Positions 5,524 to 8,201 of a stretch of 8,201 bases of DNA are shown here, piece after piece. This stretch comes from Candidatus Marinamargulisbacteria bacterium SCGC AAA071-K20 (GTDB taxonomy: Bacteria; Margulisbacteria; Marinamargulisbacteria; GCA-2716485; AAA071-K20): assembly GCA_003265975.1 (NCBI GenBank), contig QFBU01000055.1, positions 1-8,201 on the forward strand, read 5' to 3'. Position numbers and translations under genes: made by a program. The notes beneath the pieces were generated by a model. That model saw nothing but the letters and a program-made list of their open reading frames with translations. It did not search any database and had not been told where the DNA came from. Numbering within the stretch: the stretch's first letter is position 1; every line of letters starts with the position of its first letter.

Positions 5524-5784
5524 ATGGCTTTCAAATCTAATAATAAATCTAGTGGTAGATCTAGCAGTAAATCAAGTTCAGCTAAACGTGGTTATGGAAT
5601 CCATAACGTTGAACGCAGAAAAAACTTAAAGGGCACTGTAAATAAAATAAGTAAAAAGCCTTATTCTGAGCTTACAAGCATGGATATTTACAGATTATTT
5701 GAGTTTGGCTGGACTACCGAAAAAATAGCAACGAACTACAAAACGACTAACTTTAAAATAGTTAAGCAACTTCGATTAGGATAA
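5524..5784 (+). CDS. Small basic protein with Ser/Lys-rich tail and HTH-like C-terminus
   Basis: This 86-aa protein is not recognised as a named family. Its start is well supported by AAAGGAA about 6 bases before the ATG. Residues 1-24 are almost only Ser, Lys, Asn, Gly and Arg (SSGRSSSKSSSAKRG) and should be disordered and nucleic-acid-sticky. Residues 53-85 (MDIYRLFEFGWTTEKIATNY, then KTTNFKIVKQLR) have the spacing of a helix-turn-helix: first helix, GW turn, TEKIA second helix, and a recognition helix with basic residues. This suggests a DNA-binding protein, perhaps nucleoid-associated or a small regulator. It stands alone, 137 bases after the FdhD-like gene, and no clear promoter was found in that gap. 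Confidence 0.7.
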   Translation: MAFKSNNKSSGRSSSKSSSAKRGYGIHNVERRKNLKGTVNKISKKPYSELTSMDIYRLFEFGWTTEKIATNYKTTNFKIVKQLRLG

Positions 5785-5831
5785 ATTTACGTTTAACTAG
5801 ACCATAAAACTGGGCACCTCTCTTAATATTT

Positions 5832-5850
5832 AGGAGGGGACAATTTTATG
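5832..5850 (+). promoter_or_regulatory. Strong ribosome binding site of the kinase remnant
   Basis: AGGAGGGG at 5832-5839 lies 8 bases before ATG 5848-5850 and is the best Shine-Dalgarno in the window. CCTCT just upstream (about 5817-5821) could pair with GGAGG over an 11-base loop and partly mask it. The site serves a gene that is now broken, so only a 33-residue peptide would be made. Confidence 0.6.
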
Positions 5851-6278
5851 GCAGCAGCAGGCCCAGGCGCCTCATTACCACTAGGAATGGGCGGGAAGTT
5901 AACACCAATCAAACAAAAATTAGCAAAAAGCACATTACCAAAAGTTTAAAAATCTAGACACGGACACTTACCACCTAAAAGGGAAGCTGTGAGAGCGACA
6001 CCTTTAAACCAAGTGCATTTGTAGTAGATGCCAAACATATTAAAAGTTTAGGTGAAGGCGCTTTTGGCGCAGTAAGCCTAGTAGAAATTGATGGCGTTGC
6101 ACATGCAAAAAAGACCATATCCTTACTTGTCACTGAGTATGATACGCATGACAATACAGAAACCATAACAAACATCCTATCGATAGCTTCAGGTACAGAT
6201 TCAGGTCCTAGCTACGAAACTTACCTAGGAAACATTTATAAAATCTTATTTACTAGTAGCGATACTCGTTTATTTTAA
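5848..6278 (+). pseudogene. Eukaryotic-type Ser/Thr protein kinase remnant
   Basis: Translation from ATG 5848 gives 33 residues (MAAAGPGASLPLGMGGKLTP, then IKQKLAKSTLPKV) before a TAA at 5947. The same frame continues as KSRHGHLPPKREAVRATP to 6023. A different frame, open from 5979 to the TAA at 6276-6278, then carries the kinase signature HIKSLGEGAFGAVSLVEIDG followed by AHAKKTI. That is the glycine-rich ATP loop (GxGxFGxV) and the VAxK-type lysine of kinase subdomains I and II. Later subdomains (HRD, DFG) are absent, and this frame holds no start codon. The gene therefore carries a nonsense codon, a frameshift and a 3' truncation. The remaining leader has A-ending codons and basic, disordered composition like the methyltransferase leader. 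In host-associated bacteria such kinases are often effectors; that role is inference. Confidence 0.65.
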
Positions 6279-6334
6279 ACGTACCCAGTTATGTTTTGTT
6301 AAAATATAAGGTGAGGTATACCTATAGTAGGTGA

Positions 6335-6469
6335 CTATCTGCCATAAATTTCACACGTTGGATTCAAGATTTTAAACTCAGCTAACCCTGCATTTGTGAT
6401 TTTTTTACAATCCTTTAAATCAATATGTTTACACTCGGAAAATAATTTTGAACCGAAGACCAACCCTGC
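6335..6469 (-). pseudogene. Leucine-rich-repeat protein, C-terminal fragment
   Basis: A minus-strand frame without a start codon, open from 6469 to TAG (6337-6335), gives 44 residues. It reads AGLVFGSKLFSECKHIDLK, then DCKKITNAGLAEFKILNP and TCEIYGR. The core 'C..I.L.DC.KITNAGL' is the cysteine-containing leucine-rich repeat typical of F-box/LRR proteins. The leading AGL with its spacing to the next unit suggests the end of a preceding repeat. It ends as LRR proteins often do, with a short capping segment. Upstream it is closed by TAA 6472-6470, and I find no more repeats in the other minus frames up to 6640. Only the last repeat or two survive. LRR proteins of intracellular bacteria commonly bind host proteins. 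Confidence 0.6.
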
Positions 6470-6633
6470 TTACTGGTCCAAAAGAATTTAATCAAAGCGA
6501 GGAAAAAAGAACAAAAATATCTGTTAAGATTTTTCAATGCTTACCTAAATTAAAACGTGAGTTGATGAAAGATATTAGTCATAATCTACACTATCCTCTC
6601 TTCCTCTCAAAAAACCCACAAAGTGATGGTTAA
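6448..6633 (+). CDS. Unplaced short ORF, possibly a gene fragment
   Basis: This is an open frame of 61 codons from TTG 6448 to the TAA at 6631-6633, with no Shine-Dalgarno. Its first seven codons overlap the antisense LRR fragment. The stretch KEFNQSEEKRTKISVKIF followed by LPKLKRELMKDISHN has plausible charged-helix composition, but I cannot match it to a family. It could be the tail of a lost gene, or the distant C-terminal part of the broken kinase gene upstream. It could equally be open by chance. Confidence 0.2.
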   Translation: MNRRPTLLTGPKEFNQSEEKRTKISVKIFQCLPKLKRELMKDISHNLHYPLFLSKNPQSDG

Positions 6634-6810
6634 GAAGCGAAATAACAGGCGCCTGACAACCGCCAATCCATACAACGAATAAAACACGTCCGATATACCT
6701 AAGAAACTATAAAAAATAAAGATGAGGCTGGTTTAAGGCCCCTGAATAGTAAAGGAAAGGTTTAATTTTGAGTATAAAGGGGAATAAATCAAGTATAGAA
6801 ACATGATGAA
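6634..6810. other. Intergenic region with a possible leader ORF
   Basis: No gene family is visible here. AAAGGAAAGG at 6751-6760 is placed 7 bases before TTG 6768, which would start a 12-residue peptide (LSIKGNKSSIET) ending at TGA 6804-6806, just before the ATG of the next gene. A 10-base palindrome CAGGCGCCTG lies near 6652. The 6768 start may be the relic of an earlier N-terminus of the downstream protein, which begins similarly (MSTIKRKS). Confidence 0.3.
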
Positions 6811-7950
6811 ATGAGTACTATAAAGAGAAAAAGTATGAAAAAAAGACATATAGTAATAGATCAAAAAAAAGATGACTCTGAAATAGAGCTCTCTTTTGTG
6901 CATGGAAAAATGAAAGAAAATATAAATTCAATACAAAGTAAAAGGAAACAAATCTACGCTCAACTTAAACCTCTTATTATCAAAGGAATTAAAGCGGCCA
7001 AAAGAACCGGAGATCGAACGGATCCAGACCATAAAAAGGCACTCCTATTTGTTGAAAGAGTAGCTCTAAAACTAGTGTCTTTTATGTTATATAAAGCAAC
7101 ATTTAAAATAGTAGAGGCTCTTTTAAGTTCTCAAAAGGATCCTCTTAAATATCAACTCGCTGCCAAAATAGCCACTCTATATATAAATAAACAACAATAT
7201 GTATTGGCAGTAGGAATAGTAAAAAAAATAGATCCTATAAACAATAAACTTAAGCGATTACTTACAAAATTAATCATAGAAAAGCTCTTTGCACATAATC
7301 GAATGGCAGAAGTTAGAGAGATCCTAACGATTCTAGAAAGAAACAAAAGCGAAGAAAATAAGGTACTCATAACCTCTGTCTATCACAAAATTAATGACCA
7401 TAAAAATACTGAGAAAACATCAAGAAATGAACATCAAGAAAAGTATGATGTCAAGTTAAAAAGAAAAGAGGATCCCCAAAAAAACCCACCCGGTTATAGA
7501 CGTATTAATATATCCGAACAAAGAAGGGCTTCTGTTAAACACATGCTTTCCTCTACAGTAGAGGGTCAGAGAGTTGAAAAGGACACAGACAATGAGTCAG
7601 GTACAGCGGCTAGTTCGACTATATCAAGTTTAGCAGCCCTATTTAAAGAGGAGATCGCCAAGTTAGGTGGCCCCGGTCATTATTTGGAAGTATCACAGCG
7701 CAAAAAACAGGAAGAAGTTAATGTCTTAGTACGTATAGATGAAAAGCAAATCCATTTAGTACGAAAAACAGCTGCTTCAAAAACGGAGTATACACTCACC
7801 TATGAAAATAATAGCGTAAAGGTAAATGGAGCAGAGTCAAAAGACTATAGCAAACGATTTGCGTCCTATTTAGAAAAGGTCATTGAAGATGTCAATCACA
7901 CTAAGATGATAGTTAAGGTGAAAAAAGTGAAGGAGAAAAGGCATGGGTAG
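6811..7950 (+). CDS. Hypothetical helical-repeat protein, 379 aa
   Basis: I do not recognise the family. The protein is lysine-rich throughout. Residues 1-22 are a basic leader (KRKSMKKRH). Residues 35-195 are predicted continuous helices with the alternating pattern of a TPR-like solenoid: FKIVEALLSSQKDPLKYQLA, KIATLYINKQQYVLAVGIVK, then EKLFAHNRMAEVREILTILE. Residues 196-270 are charged, proline-containing and likely disordered. Residues 285-379 form a probable alpha/beta C-terminal domain of repeating strands (VNVLVRIDEKQIHLVRK, EYTLTYENNSVKVNG) ending in a basic tail. There is no signal peptide or membrane segment. The start at 6811 has no good Shine-Dalgarno; ATG 6835 is an alternative. 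The gene overlaps the next one by 8 bases, so the two are probably translated together. Confidence 0.7.
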   Translation: MSTIKRKSMKKRHIVIDQKKDDSEIELSFVHGKMKENINSIQSKRKQIYAQLKPLIIKGIKAAKRTGDRTDPDHKKALLFVERVALKLVSFMLYKATFKIVEALLSSQKDPLKYQLAAKIATLYINKQQYVLAVGIVKKIDPINNKLKRLLTKLIIEKLFAHNRMAEVREILTILERNKSEENKVLITSVYHKINDHKNTEKTSRNEHQEKYDVKLKRKEDPQKNPPGYRRINISEQRRASVKHMLSSTVEGQRVEKDTDNESGTAASSTISSLAALFKEEIAKLGGPGHYLEVSQRKKQEEVNVLVRIDEKQIHLVRKTAASKTEYTLTYENNSVKVNGAESKDYSKRFASYLEKVIEDVNHTKMIVKVKKVKEKRHG

Positions 7951-8201
7951 GCCTATAGGCGGAATGAAACTCACGGTGGCCACAAACTCAGTAACTAAGG
8001 TAACCAAGGAAGATGAGTTGGAACGCACAGCTGGTAAATCAGTTAACAATATCTTGGGCGAAGCAGTTATAATACTTAGTTCAGTATCAATAGGTGAGCA
8101 ACCAAAAGCAACAGCGCCAGTAAAAGAAACAACATCAGCAATGGCACTGAAAAGAGTAAGTACAGCAGAACCAAAATTCGAATCAACAAAAATGCCGTCA
8201 G
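7943..8201 (+). CDS. Hypothetical protein, N-terminal part (runs off window)
   Basis: This frame is open from ATG 7943 to the window end, giving 86 residues. The start is supported by AGGAG at 7931-7935, 7 bases upstream and inside the end of the preceding gene; the 8-base overlap points to one transcript. The first 50 residues (MGRPIGGMKLTVATNSVTKV, then EDELERTAGKSV, ILGEAVIILSSVSIG) give no family match. From about 8095 the composition turns to Ala, Thr, Pro, Lys and Glu (EQPKATAPVKETTSAM) with almost exclusively A-ending codons, as in the leaders of the methyltransferase and the kinase remnant. A folded domain probably follows beyond the window. Confidence 0.65.
   Translation, partial: MGRPIGGMKLTVATNSVTKVTKEDELERTAGKSVNNILGEAVIILSSVSIGEQPKATAPVKETTSAMALKRVSTAEPKFESTKMPS

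Noticed and set aside
5816..5850. Riboswitch-like masking hairpin at the kinase ribosome site
   Set aside because: Only a 5-bp stem including one G-U pair can form; too weak to claim regulation.
5947..6023. Programmed frameshift or stop read-through in the kinase gene
   Set aside because: Two lesions would have to be bypassed (a TAA and a frame change), no slippery site is evident, and the catalytic subdomains downstream are missing, so decay is simpler.
6648..6661. Palindrome CAGGCGCCTG as an operator
   Set aside because: A single 10-base palindrome with no second copy and no adjacent promoter is not enough evidence.

Overview
The window looks like AT-rich chromosomal DNA from a host-associated bacterium with a decaying accessory region. 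Intact housekeeping-type genes alternate with broken transposons and with fragments of genes carrying eukaryote-like features: a protein-kinase glycine loop, a leucine-rich repeat, a C-terminal CaaX-like box and a nuclear-localisation-like basic patch. That mix recalls bacteria living inside protists, such as Dependentiae/Babeliales, Legionella-like or Rickettsiales-like lineages. The sequence alone does not fix the phylum, and the lineage is inference.

Layout. Bases 1-341 hold the 3' end of purB (+). Abutting it in convergent orientation is a broken minus-strand gene (342-623) ending in Cys-Val-Ile-Leu, cut upstream by a remnant of an IS4-like transposase (about 623-848). A class I SAM methyltransferase with a basic, disordered leader follows (917-1888, +) and overlaps tail-to-tail with a small minus-strand gene (1878-2126). 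Bases 2415-2902 are a scar in which half of a tyrosine integrase is joined to the zinc-ribbon start of an IS91-family transposase. Next come a truncated membrane-anchored ORF (2902-3251, -), a spaced 58-59 bp direct repeat, a 131-bp near-palindrome and tRNA-Cys (3480-3553, -).

The best-preserved block is 3673-5386 (+). An extended -10 promoter sits only 8 bases before a membrane-anchored SpoIIE/RsbU-type PP2C phosphatase. Eight bases after that gene comes an FdhD-family protein that lacks the expected CxxC. A small basic HTH-like protein follows (5524-5784).

Bases 5848-6810 are mostly gene debris: a kinase pseudogene (+), an LRR fragment (-) and an unplaced ORF (+). The right end holds an overlapping pair (+): a 379-aa helical-repeat protein and a partial protein leaving the window. 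Both have disordered, host-interaction-like character but no recognisable family.

No complete new multi-gene system is evident. The strongest leads are the cluster of eukaryote-directed motifs, the CxxC-less FdhD paired with a PP2C phosphatase, and the palindrome/direct-repeat cassette beside tRNA-Cys.
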